Origin: Corbicula japonica
Taxonomy: Eukaryota > Mollusca > Bivalvia > Venerida > Cyrenidae
DNA: 64,000 nt
Reading direction: 5' to 3'
Assembly: GCA_038501625.1 (NCBI GenBank)
Contig: JAZAYU010000264.1
Span: 186,001-250,000, forward strand
The translations under genes and the position numbers were made by a program. Positions within the stretch are counted from its first letter, which is position 1. Each line of letters begins with the position of its first letter. Positions 51,798 through 62,932 of this stretch are shown one piece after another. The notes beneath the pieces are model-generated. The model was not told where the DNA came from, ran no database searches, and saw only the letters and a program-made list of their open reading frames with translations.

Positions 51798-52502
51798 CAG
51801 GATCATGTTGTCTTGCATTGTTGTCATGTCTTCTCAGCTTAAATCTAAAACTTGCCAAAGATTATTAAACTTAAACTGGTGACCAGTCTAAATTCTCAAC
51901 TATCTGATTGGCTGAAATGGAGACTTGGAAACTTGGGCTGGATAGTTTTGGAAAACAGGGATCCATGTTTTTGTTGGTTGAACATTTTTCTTACTTGATG
52001 ACATTTGTCAAGATTTTGTGTCACCTGCAGATCCTATTGTATGGCAGCATCAGCGGCAGTGGCACTGGCATCCGATAGTACCCCCAACTAACATGAAACT
52101 TAATGTTGCCTTTAACTGTGAAAGTACTTGTCATATTAAATATTAGAATCTTGTCAGCACTTCATCATCAAATCCGCTTGAAGATTTCTTTTAACTTCAC
52201 CAGAATGTTTGCCACCTAGCCATGTTATGCATATTGTCAGGAATATCCAATCATATTGTTTTTGGCAGAGTTATGAGCCATTAGTCATGTTTTACTATAA
52301 CTTATATATTTCTTGAGGGATTTACTTCAAACTTCAAATAATGTGTTTCATATCATCACCCACATCATATGTGGTAAGGTCCATAACTATAACAATTGTA
52401 TTTCCAGGAAATTTTTCCCCTGTAAACTTGGACATTTTCTTAAAAGTTGTAGTTTCTTAATACTGTACTGTAACTTGTTGATTACTTGAGGGATTGACTA
52501 CA

Positions 52503-52650
52503 GTGCCCAAGGTTATAAAACTGAGCATGGAAACCAGTCTCAAATCTCAAGCATCTGATTGGCTGAAATGGTGACCAGTTGCCATTTCAGCCAATCAGAT
52601 GCTTGAGATTTGAGACTGGTTTCCAAACTCAGTTTTATAACCTTCAACCC
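52503..52650. mobile_element. Fold-back element, copy
   Basis: GTGCCCAAGGTTATAAAACT opens the left arm and AGTTTTATAACCTTCAACCC closes the right arm, with the centre GGTGACCAGTTGCC. The arms are near perfect. Confidence 0.85.
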
Positions 52651-52878
52651 AGACTTCAAACAAATGATCCTTATCATCTTGGTAAGTTTCATTAATTTTC
52701 CGCAGGCATATTCAAGAACATGTGTATAACAGTTTGATACATGACCGTGATCCAACTGTAAGAATGTGTAGGCTGATCTGGATCTACACTAGTTGCCAAT
52801 CCTGTGCTTAGTGGTATCATTTAATTACATATATAGAGGTTGGACTTGTATCTTTTTCTTCTGGATGAATACCCCATT

Positions 52879-53094
52879 GACCAAGGTTATAAAACTTAGC
52901 ATGGAAACCAGTCTCAAATCTCAAGTTGGCTGAAATGGCGACCAGGATCTGCACTGGTCACATTTTGGTCAGAAATAACCTGATGAATCATAAAGCGAAC
53001 AGTGCAGATCCTGATCAGATGGCATGGATGTGCCAGCTGATCTGGATCTAAACTGTTTGCCCACACAATAAGGTTTGTATATGGAGGAAAGGGT
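52879..53094. mobile_element. Chimera of a half fold-back and a half GATCAG MITE
   Basis: The left arm of a fold-back (AAGGTTATAAAACTTAGCATGG onward, 52882-52903) runs to GGCGACCAG at about 52943. It then continues directly as the centre and right half of a GATCAG MITE (GATCTGCACTGGTCACATTT), ending GGAGGAAAGGG. The junction falls at GACCAG, a word present in both families. Confidence 0.65.
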
Positions 53095-53227
53095 TTGTTT
53101 GGCACTTGGATTTTAAAAACAAGTCAACTTTTTAAAAAATGACCTCCACAGAAGTCAGTGCTGTACTAACTTTACAACATGGCAGCTGCAGCCTTAGAAT
53201 TAAAATGAGCAAAGTAGTTGTCTTGTT

Positions 53228-53327
53228 CCCAAGGTTATAAGACCAAGCATGGAAACCAGTCTCGAATCTCAAGCATCTGATTAAGATTTGAGACTGGTTT
53301 CCAAACTCAGCTTTATAACCTTCAGCC
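53228..53327. mobile_element. Fold-back element, shortened
   Basis: CCCAAGGTTATAAGACCAAG and CAGCTTTATAACCTTCAGCC are the outer ends. The return arm starts at AAGATTTGAGACTGG, so the inner part of one arm is missing, as in 17271-17373. Confidence 0.72.
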
Positions 53328-53627
53328 TTGATCTTTCAAAGAAAAATTGTAGAAAATATATTATCCATCAATTTATATACAGTTTTTCTGGATATTTTCC
53401 ACTTTTTCCACATTGAGCAAACCATAAAATACATTCAACATAGAGTCCAACCTGTGCTAAAGACTGCCTGTAAACAAAGACCACATATGGATAAAGACCA
53501 CATTTGATTTGTCCAATGAACTGCTTTAAAGAACAAATTCACCAGTGAACAAAAACCAGCTGCTTTCAAAGACCAGTTTCGGTGGTTTTTGTACACAGGT
53601 TTGACTGTATTTAATTCAACACATTAA

Positions 53628-53840
53628 CCCTTAACTCCATATAGACACATTTAAATGTGTGTGACAAGTGTCGATCCAGATCATCAAGCACATCTGTGCC
53701 AACTGATCTGGATCAACAGTGTCAGAAATTTACCTAATAAATCAAAAAGTGAACAGTGTAGATACTAATCAGACAGCACAGGCTGATCCAGATCTATACT
53801 GTTTGCCCACTTCATTAAGGCATTTCTATTGAGAGTTTAA
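53628..53840. mobile_element. GATCAG MITE, diverged
   Basis: TTAA then CCCTTAACTCCATATAGAC begins it; GTCGATCCAGATCATC, CTGATCTGGATCAACAGTG and GGCTGATCCAGATC follow. The right end is worn. Confidence 0.6.
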
Positions 53841-54239
53841 AGAATTCAGTTTACAAAAACAGCCAAGACTTGTCATTGCAATAGTGGAGATAGCCAGTTT
53901 GCTGTATAATGGTCATTAATTTTGTATTTGGATAGTCTCCCTTGCACTGACACTGAAATTTTGAATAGACACAAAATACCATTGTAAGATCAAATGAGAT
54001 CACATCCATGTTCAAAATTAACAAAATTTAACATTTATTAGGAATAAAATACTTTCACCACTTTAAAGTTATATTTTATCATGTTTTAGTTTTTGCATAG
54101 AATCGTATGCAACATGATGGTCATTCATTTTGTATTTGGATTGCCTCCCCTAGACTGGCACAGCCATAAAAGTACCACTATAATTTACTTTATCATTTTA
54201 CAACAAAATTGTGTTTCTTTACACCAAAGCCCTCCTCTC

Positions 54240-54505
54240 TATATATGTTTACTCTTTTATGGCATGGGAATACTCTTTTGTAGCATGGGCGAACTCTTTT
54301 TTGGCATGGGCAAACCGTGTAGACCCAGATCAGCTTGCACATTTGTGCCATCTTATCAGGATTTATATTGATCACTTTTTGATTTATCAGGTTATTGCTG
54401 ACCAAGATGCGACCTCTGTAGATCCTGATCAGACAGCATGAATGTGCATCTGGTCTAGACCTAAAATGGTTGCACATACATTAAAAGGCATATACGAGTA
54501 AAGAG
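54240..54505. mobile_element. GATCAG MITE, diverged, with internal triplication
   Basis: ATGGCATGGG followed by AACTCTTTT or similar occurs three times at 54258-54315. GTGTAGACCCAGATCAGC and GTAGATCCTGATCAGAC follow, with a right end near TACGAGTAAAG. Confidence 0.5.
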
Positions 54506-54641
54506 ATTGGCCCCAAACATCACAAAATATAAGCTGTCTAGATAGCAAGGTGGATTGACTGGCTGATTTTCTGGCTCAAAAGGTGATCATGTACATTATA
54601 AATATACATTTTCATTTTCATTACAATTGTTCTTGATATTT

Positions 54642-55266
54642 ATGTCTCCCACCACGTAGTGGTGTGGGAGACATTTTGATTTGCTCCTGTCTGTCCGTCT
54701 GTCTGTCCGTCTGTCTGTCACACTTGTCCACTCTCTAAGTCAAACAGTTTTCATCGGATCATCACCAAACTTCATCAAAATGTTAGTGGCCATAATATCT
54801 CGATCAAGTTCGATAACCAGCCATATTGCCCAAGGAATCTCAGAATTATGGCCCTTGAATTATCAAAAATAAGTTGTTTGAGGCTTGTCCACTCTGTAAC
54901 TTGAACAGTTATCATCTGATCTTCACCATACTTTATGAAAATGTTTGTGGCCATAATATCTCGGCCAAGTTCGATAACCAGCCGTATTGCCCCAGTCATG
55001 TCGGATTTATGGCCCTTGAATTATCCAAAATTGGCTGTTTAAGCCTTGTCTGCTATGTAACTGAAATATTCATCAACTGATTTTCAATAAACATTATGAT
55101 AATGTGTGTGGCCTTAATATCTTGGCCAAGTTCAAAAACCAGCCACTTTGCACCAGGCATATCAGATTTATGGCCCTTTGATTTATCCGAAATTAGCCTT
55201 TTAAACATGTCACTAACCTGGTTCATCTCTCAAAGTCAGATAGTTTTCATTGTATCTTCACCAAAG
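54642..55266 (+). mobile_element. Hairpin-headed tandem-repeat element, family E
   Basis: The head TGTCTCCCACCACGTAGTGG folds with TGTGGGAGACA; a CTGTCCGTCTGTC stretch follows. About four monomers of roughly 160-170 bp come next, marked by GTGGCCATAATATCTCG and AATTATGGCCCTTGAATTAT-like words. The array ends abruptly at 55266, where a second identical head starts. Confidence 0.7.
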
Positions 55267-55362
55267 GTCTCCCACCACGTAGTGGTGTGGGAGACATTTT
55301 GATTTGCTCCTGTCTGTCCGTCTGTCTGTCCGTCTGTCCGTCTGTCTGTCACACTTGTTTTT
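55267..55362 (+). repeat. Second head of family E joined straight to a tail
   Basis: TCTCCCACCACGTAGTGGTG repeats the head of 54642 essentially without change, including GATTTGCTCCTGTCTGTCCG, and then goes directly to CACACTTGTTTTTTTT. It looks like a minimal copy without monomers. Confidence 0.65.
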
Positions 55363-56498
55363 TTTGTGTTTTTATGCATACAGGTGAAATCTAAAATGTT
55401 TAGGTTAATATAAAAATATGCTGTTTGACAAGTTTATTGGGCCTTTAAATCAACTGTTTTTGTTCCAAACATACAATAACAATATACACAAAGATTGTCA
55501 CGAGAACTGATTCAATTGCAATTTAATACATGCCCGTTTGCTTCATAACCTTTTTTTCAAGTAAAACAGCAGTAGCATACAATTGTGTCACTTTTTATAG
55601 ATGAGTGAGATAATCAATGTTTTAGTTTTCTCTGTTTTCTTATTTTTTTTTATATCACGAAAATATCAGAATGCAGTTGGACTGCATATGAATTTCTATT
55701 ATGTTGTTGTTTTGCATCTTTCCCGTTGTTGAAGAAACACAGGGATTTTTCTGCTTATTTTGGGAAAAGGAGTCTGAGCATTTTCGGAAATTTTTGTTGC
55801 CAATAATGACCATTTTTGGAATTTTCACATCGATAAAATGATCCATTTTGGGAAATGTTGGCATGCACTTATTTATCTTAAATCAGTTTATTTTTACATT
55901 AACAATGTACTTGTACCAGCTTTTAATTTTGTCTTTATTCAAACAAACAATGCAAAATTGTTTCATATTTAGCCAATTTTTCTCATTTAAATTATTCATT
56001 ATATGAAATTGAAATTCTTCATAAAATAGTGAAACTGCAGTAAATTCAGTGGTGAATTCAGAGTATTATCTAGATAGACCAGATAAACGCAAGTTTCTAT
56101 TGAAGTACTTATTGTTGTGCAAAGATATCATAGTCGCAAAAGTTCATTACAAAAAGAATGAAGAGTCTAGAATCTGATTATAATGCATCTTCTGCAGTTC
56201 CGGGTACTCTCTGCAATGTTATGCAAAATAGTTCTAAATTTACTGATATAAAATTATAGTTGTAATGTGGAAAGAAGGTCCAGAAAATTTTCGTCATTGA
56301 GGGTCACTGAACGCTTGCAATTTCTAAATAAAGGGAAATCACTCTTAACATGTATTAACAATGAATTTGATATATTTAATGTGTTTTTTGCCGAAATTTT
56401 GTAAAGAAAATATATACAGTCAATTATTCAGTTCCAGCATTCAATCAGTTCTGGCACATTTGAGTTCTAAATCGAAAATGTGTTTAGAAATCATTTTT
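55363..56498. other. AT-rich spacer, no gene recognised
   Basis: Short frames only. Words such as TTTTCGGAAATTTTTG and TTTTGGGAAATGTTGG repeat locally at 55755-55860, but I cannot define an element. Confidence 0.4.
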
Positions 56499-57915
56499 AT
56501 GTCTCCCCCCCTCTGGGGGAGACATATTGTTTTTGCCCTGTCCATCTGTCCGGCCCTTTTTCCCGCCCATCTTCGTTTCCACTCAATAACTCGAGTACCC
56601 TTTGACCCAGAGCCTTCAAACTTCATAGGGTGATAGCCCTTATTGAGTAGAAGAACCCTATTGATTTTGGGGTCAGTAGGTCAGAGGTCAAGGTCACAGT
56701 GACCCGAAGAGTGAAAACTGTTTCCGCACAATAATTCAAGTACCCTTTGACCCAGAGCCTTCAATCTTCATAGGATGATAGCCCTTATTGAGTAGAAGAA
56801 CCCTATTGATTTTGGTTGTTAGTAGGTCAAAGGTCAAGGTCACAGTGACCCGAAGAGTGAAAACCGTTTCCGCTCAATAACTCGAGTACCCTTTGACCCA
56901 GAGCCTTCAAACTTCATAGAATGATAGCCCTTATTGAGTAGAAGAACCCTATTGATTTTGGGGTCAGTAGGTCAAAGGTCAAGGTCACAGGGGCCAGAAG
57001 AGTGAAAACACTTTCCGCTCAATAATTCAAGTACCCTTAAACCAAGAGCCTTCAAACTTCATAGGATGATAGCCCTTATTGAGTAGATGAACCCTATTGA
57101 TTTTGGGGTCAGTAGGTCAAAGGTCAAGGTCAGAGGGGCCCAAAGAGTGAAAACCGTTTCCGCTCAATAACTCGAGTACCCTTTGACCCAGAGCCTTCAA
57201 ACTTCATAGGGTGATAGCCCTTATTGAGTAGAAGAACCCTATTGATTTTGGGATCAGTTAGGTCAAGGTCAAGGTCACAGGGTCCGAAGAGTGAAAACCG
57301 TTTCTGCTCCATAACTTGAGTACCCTTTTAACCCAGGGACTTCAAACTTCATAGGGTGATAGCCATTATAGAGTAGAAGAACCCTATTTATAAGGGGGTC
57401 AGTAGGTCAAAGATCAAGGTCACAGGGGCCTGAAAAGTAAAAACCAATTCCGCTCAATAACTGGAGTACTGTTTGACCCAGAGCCTTCAAACTTCATAGG
57501 GTGATAGCCCTTATTGATTAGAAGAACCCTATTGATTTGGGGTCAGTAGGTCAAAGGTCAAGGTCAAAGGGGCCTGAAGAGTGAAAACCATTTCCACTCA
57601 ATAACAGGAGTTCTATTTTACCGAGACCCTTCAAACTTCATACGATGGATGTCCTTATTGAGTAGAGGACTCCTATTGATTTTGGGGTCAGTAGGTCAAA
57701 GGCCAAGGTCACAGGGGCCCCGAAGAGTAAAAACCGTATCCTGTCAATTACTGGAGTACCACTTGACCCAGAGCATTCAAACTAAATAGGGTAATAGCCC
57801 TTATTGAGTAGAAGAACCCTGTTGATTATGGGATCAGTAGGTCAAAGGTCAAGGTCAGAGGGGTCTGGGCGCAGGGGGGAGACATGCGTTTTTCACAAAA
57901 AAACATCTAGTTTTT
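56499..57915 (+). mobile_element. Hairpin-headed tandem-repeat element, family F
   Basis: The head ATGTCTCCCCCCCTCTGGGG closes with GGGAGACAT. About nine diverged 145-bp monomers follow (repeat points 56608 and 56753), marked by CCAGAGCCTTCAAACTTCAT and GGGGTCAGTAGGTCAAAGGT. The tail is GGGGGGAGACATGCG...AAACATCTAG. The monomer length and the GGTCA block match family D, so D and F are sister families. Confidence 0.8.
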
Positions 57916-57953
57916 CACATTTTGCACATGTGTGAAAATTAGTTTACACTTTC

Positions 57954-58845
57954 AACTTGACTATTTTAAAGAATATGTTGAGCTATTCTACTAACTATTT
58001 TGGTGTTCCTGTGGCTAGGCGCTGTCGCCATGACAGTGCGGGTTAGCTCCACAGTAGAGGCAATGTCATATATTGTAAAGTTTACTGGCAACGTTATGAT
58101 ATCTACTTACTATTGCTACAGCTTTCACACTTGGTTCCTTGTGCACAATCATATTACAAGTGTGTATGCCAAGAACCATAACTCTAACTTAAGTTTGCAT
58201 GCTAGCTGGTACAAGCTTAAAACTTTCATGCACTTAAAATACAGCTTTAAAACTTGGTATACTTGTTCACCAACATATCCTGAGTATGTATACCAAGAAC
58301 CATAGCTCTTACTTCCAATTCGATCCAGATATAGCCCTTTTTCAACATAGAATTAAAGATTAAAGTTTGCATTAGAGCTGGTGTACAAGCTCATAACTTT
58401 CATACTGCTTAAACAACAGCTCAGAAACTTCGTAACTTCTTCACCATCTTACTGGGGTATCTCAGGTTGATGCACCAAGAACTATAACTCTGCCTTGTTT
58501 CTGATAATAGTTATGGCTCTTTTCTCACTTGTTAGACATAGAAATTATGGTTTAAGTTTGCAAGCAATCTTGTACTTTTTATGCCATTATTATCACACTT
58601 TTAAACATTTGAAACATGTTTACTTGTCAGGTACCATTCTTGGCATTTTGATTGAATTACATCCCTTTTCGGACTTTTGTGGTTATTTTGTGGTTACAGT
58701 TTGCATGCAAGATGATTTCTTATATAATGATAGAGTAAAGGTTTTAAATCAAAAGTATAAAACTAATGACATTGACATACTTTGATAAGAAGTGTTGAGT
58801 GGTTAGGGTGGGGTTAAGGGGGTGCCACTCATCTCTTGTCTCTTT
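57954..58845 (+). mobile_element. Degraded copy of family C
   Basis: AACTTGACTATTTTAAAGAA, ATGTTGAGCTATTC and GGCGCTGTCGCC match the family C head with substitutions. TGTGTATGCCAAGAACCATA and GTATACCAAGAACCATAGCT are monomer words of family C. The end is near CTCATCTCTTGTC. Confidence 0.65.
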
Positions 58846-58977
58846 GGAAAACAATTTTTGAGTGTGCTTTATCCAACCAAAGACACCACTGGGAGAGAAT
58901 GATAATGCAATATTTTTAAAGTTCAATCAAATTAGTTAACTGCACAGTTAAGCCCATCTTGTATAAATTTTAAAACT

Positions 58978-59029
58978 TAAAACAATCATGTTATTTAAAT
59001 TTTAAAACTTAAATAACATGATTGTTTTT
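58978..59029. repeat. Short perfect inverted repeat
   Basis: AAACAATCATGTTATTTAA and its exact reverse complement TTAAATAACATGATTGTTT are separated by about ten bases (ATTTTAAAAC). It could form a 19-bp stem and lies directly before a GATCAG MITE. Confidence 0.75.
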
Positions 59030-59033
59030 TAAC

Positions 59034-59252
59034 CCTTAACTGGTCCTTAATGAATGAGCAAACAATGTAGATCTTGATCAGCTGGCACATCTGTGTCACC
59101 TGATTGGGACTGCACTGTTCACTTTTTGATTAAGTTATATTTGGCCTAGATGCAATCAGTGTAGATCCAGATCAGCCAGCATGGATGTGTCAGCTGATCT
59201 GGATCTACACTGTTTGTACATGTGATGAAACTCACATGTATGGAGTAAAGGA
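59034..59252. mobile_element. GATCAG MITE
   Basis: TTAA, then CCCTTAACTGG; the inner blocks are GTAGATCTTGATCAGCTGGC and GCTGATCTGGATCTACACTG; the end is TATGGAGTAAAGGATTAA. Confidence 0.65.
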
Positions 59253-59286
59253 TTAAGAACACTTAAGCTGAGTTACAGAGTTAAAC

Positions 59287-59520
59287 CTGATACCTCCATA
59301 GATACACCCTTATTGCGTGGGCGAACAGTATGGATCCAGATCAGCTGGCACATCCAAGCTGTCTGATCAGGATCTGCACTGTTCGCTTCTTGATTTGTTA
59401 GGTTATTTCTGACCAAAATTCCAATAGTGCAGAGCCTGATCAGATGGCATGGATGTGCCGGCTGATCTGGATCTACACAGTTCGCACATGCATAAAAATG
59501 TGTATATATGGCTTAAAGGA
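59287..59520. mobile_element. GATCAG MITE
   Basis: ACCTGATACCTCCATAGATAC starts it, with GATCCAGATCAGCTGGCAC, CTGATCAGGATCTGCACTG and GGCTGATCTGGATCTACACA in order. The right end has lost its GGAAAGGG. Confidence 0.6.
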
Positions 59521-60114
59521 TGTACTGGCTGATCTGGATCTACACTGTTGGCAGATGTGATATAGGCTATATTCTGTTAACAAACCAGTGAAAGCCCTTT
59601 TATAAAGAAATCTATGTTTTATTTATATACCTTATATGGTAATATATAACTGTACTTTATTATACACCAGTCAGGTGGGTTTTATTTAAATTCTTAACAA
59701 AAGAAAGGCATTCAACTGTGAAGGATTAACATTATAGCCAGAGTTATAATCATGTAAGAATTTTGGAGGGAAAAAAAGCATGGAAAGCTTGCCTTGGGGA
59801 CATGTGTAGTGAAGTTTTGGCCAGGTTTTTGTAGCACATTACACACCTTTGTCCATTTGAGAGGGCTTTATAGTGCTGTTTTTACCTATTTTGTTGGGAA
59901 AGTAAGTTATTTTAAAATTTTAACCAAATAACATTAATTATTGTCATGTTGCAAATGTAATTTTAATGTTACTTTCAAATGTTACTGTTTTTGATGAGAA
60001 ATTAATTTTTTGTCTGACATTCTGATTCTACAATGGCAGCTCCATGACCTTGTGGACCTTGCCCAAAGATATGCACTGTTTTAGTAGATTCAACTCCAGT
60101 AAGGTGTATAATGT

Positions 60115-60392
60115 AGTAACATGGTGAGAAAGAATTGAAGTTAGACAGGGTCTTGAACTTGAGGACCATTGTAACAGGGTAAGAAAGAATTGCACTCTGG
60201 CCAGGACCTGAACCTACCTGCATTGTAACATGGTGAGAATAGTGCATTCAGGCCAGGACTCAAACCTAGGTCCATTGTAACATGGTGAGAAATGTGCATT
60301 CAGGCCAGGACTCGAACTTAGGTCCATTGTAACATGGTGAGAAATGTGCATTCAGGCAAGGACTTGAACCTAGGTCTATTGTAACATGCATA
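60115..60392 (-). repeat. Tandem repeat of about 58 bp carrying B-box-like sequence
   Basis: Five units share GTAACATGGTGAGAAA, GTGCATTCAGGCCAGGACT and CCTAGGTCCATT. On the minus strand each unit reads like TAGGTTCGAGTCCTGGCC, close to the tRNA B box GGTTCGANTCC. There is no A box in the unit. The last three units are nearly identical. Confidence 0.75.
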
Positions 60393-60907
60393 AAATGGGT
60401 ATATATGGAAGAAAGCGTTAATCAAATGATTTAAGTTTCAAAAGCATCTTGCGGAAAATGGATGAACTGGCAAGTAAAATTATGATAGGGGCAGAGTGGG
60501 GCAGTCGGGAGGTGGGGATGATAATGGGTTTATGATCAATCTGAGGCCAATCTTTACACTGCTGTACACAGATTTGTAGATTATAATTAACGTCTTATTC
60601 CAGGCAGAAGGCACATCATGCAGCCAATCACTGGGATGATGTAGACATGTTGGCTGAGCAAACTGGTTAGCTTGGGAGCCCCAACACCTATCTCTTCCAC
60701 CAATCTCCACACCTGGCCATACAATATCAGCCATTATAACTGAAGAAAAAAAAGTTGACTGCAGTATACAAGTGTTGTGCAGGGATATGTCCCATACACC
60801 TGTAAGTGTACTTTTCAATTTTATTATGTAAATCTGAAAAAGATAAAAGGTCTACAATAACATTTAAGATCTGGACAAATGGAATACAGTTTATTGCAAA
60901 CCTACAT

Positions 60908-61000
60908 AACCCTTTCCTTCATAGACACACCTTTATTGCTAGGGTGAACAGTTTAGATCCAGATCAGAATAAAAATGTGTATATATCAAGGAAAGGGATA
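60908..61000. mobile_element. GATCAG MITE, central deletion
   Basis: CCCTTTCCTTCATAGACACA and GTTTAGATCCAGATCAG join directly to AAAATGTGTATATATCAAGG and GGAAAGGG. Both termini remain but the middle is deleted. Confidence 0.65.
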
Positions 61001-61660
61001 ACTGTGGTATCATTTAATTTCGCAGGGACAAATTTTCGTGTGGAATCCTCAAATTGCCTTTTCTTGTGGACAGTTGGGCCAATTCGCGCAGTTGAGCTAT
61101 TCTGATGAGCTCTCCTTTGCACGAAATACATGAAAATTGAACCCATAGGAAAACAAATTAGAATTTAAATTATCATTATATTCTTTCGAGACAGTATGCT
61201 TTAGCTTCTTTACCTTTATCTGGGCCTCAAAGTCTTCTTTAATGGGTGAATAGAATTATTTTATTTGTCACATTAGTAGAAAAACGGCATTACTCCTTAT
61301 TTCAATGGAGATGACATACCGTATGGTGATGAATTATGTTCTTTCAAATCATGAATAGCAGTTAAAGGATAGAGATTTTCACTTTACTTAGCATTGTCTT
61401 CAACAAATTATATTTTTGACATATAGATATACTCATCAATAGCCTTCCAAAACAAGAAATTAACTGTTGAACAATAGAGTCTTAATTTTGTGACAATGTT
61501 ATATAATGTCCACTAAGAGGACTCTCTTGTAAAAGTAACCCATATTCAAAATATTTTACTAGATTTTCCCTTTTAACAAATCTTTAAACTACTTTCATCA
61601 ATTGAAAAATTAAAACAAAACAAATTGGGTTTCTTTGTGTAAAACTTTTGACATTTTTAA

Positions 61661-61672
61661 TTTCAGGTGAGT
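61661..61672 (+). promoter_or_regulatory. Juxtaposed splice acceptor and donor
   Basis: TTTCAG|GTGAGT, preceded by a pyrimidine-rich run, is a consensus acceptor immediately followed by a consensus donor. This is the form of a recursive splice site, or the start of a non-coding exon. No expression evidence is available. Confidence 0.3.
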
Positions 61673-61989
61673 TACAGGTCACAGTATTGTCAGTGTCACT
61701 TCGTGTATTGCTGCAGCAGTCGGCTATGTAAACATTTTTATTGAACAGTAGCTGATGCAGTCAAAAGGAAGAAGAATCGAATCCCTGACCTGGATCTACT
61801 TCACACAGCAAACATGTCATAGATCGACCCGACACCACTGAACATGTTCAGGGTTTATTTATTTCTCACCAGATGTATAAGGACTGGATTTACTTTGCAG
61901 AAATGTATTGTTACTGGATCTATTTCACATGAGTGAAACTGGACTAGATCTACTACAATGAAATGTATCTGTTCTGGATATATTTTTCC

Positions 61990-62905
61990 TATGTGTTCAT
62001 GTAAGGGATCTACTTCACAGCAATGAACTCCCCTGGATCTACTTCACACCAGTGTACTGTCCTGGATCTACTTCACACCAGTGTACTGTCCTGGATCTAC
62101 TTTACACCAGTGTACTTTCCTGGATCTACTTCACACCAGTGTATTCTGCTGGATCTACTTTACACCAGTGTAATGTCCTGGATCAACTTCACACCAATGC
62201 ACTGTCCTGGATCTACTTCACACCAGTGCACTGTCCTGGATCTACTTCACACCAGTGCACTGTCCTGGATCTACTTAACACCAGTGTAATGTCCTGGATC
62301 TACTTCACACCAATGCACTGTCCTGGATCTACTTCACACCAATGCACTGTCCTGGATCTACTTCACACCAGTGCACTGTCCTGGATCTACTTCACACCAG
62401 TGTTATGTCCTGGATCTACTTAACACCAGTGTAATGTCCTGGATCAACTTCACACCAATGCACTGTCCTGGATCTACTTCACACCAGTGCACTGTCCTGG
62501 ATCTACTTCACACCAGTGTTATGTCCTGGATCTACTTAACACCAGTGTAATGTCCTGGATCTACTTCACACCAGTGCACTGTTCTGGATCTACTTCACAC
62601 CAGTGTAATGTCCTGGATCTACTTCACACCAGTGTAATGTCCTGGATCTACTTCATACCAGTGTAATGTCCTGGATCTACTTCACACCAGTGCACTGTCC
62701 TGGATCTACTTCACACCAGTGCACTGTCCTGGATCTACTTCACACCAGTGTAATGTCCTGGATCTACTTCACACCTGTGTACTGTCCTGGATCTACTTCA
62801 CAACAGTGTAATGTCCTGGATCTACTTCACACCAGTGCACTGTCCTGGATCTACATCACACCAGTGCACTGTTTTGATCTACTTCACACCAGTGTTCTGT
62901 CCTGG
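61990..62905 (+). repeat. 29-bp minisatellite, about 30 units
   Basis: The unit is CTGTCCTGGATCTACTTCAC + ACCAGTGTA, 29 bp with few changes. Looser versions extend back to about 61850. Two frames stay open and give repeated S-W-I-Y-F-T-P-V peptides; the period of 29 cycles through frames, so these are not a conserved protein. Confidence 0.92.
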
Positions 62906-62932
62906 ATCTATAGATGGAGTAGCTGAAGATAG

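Noticed and set aside
61667..61744. A C-x-C-x-F-x-Y-C-C pattern resembling the Wnt C-terminus
   Set aside because: It is a 26-codon frame after a splice-like site, the next cysteine is off by one position and no other Wnt sequence is nearby; most likely chance.
62023..62926. Open frames with repeated S-W-I-Y-F-T-P-V peptides
   Set aside because: They come from the 29-bp minisatellite; the period is not a multiple of three, so all frames cycle through the same peptides.
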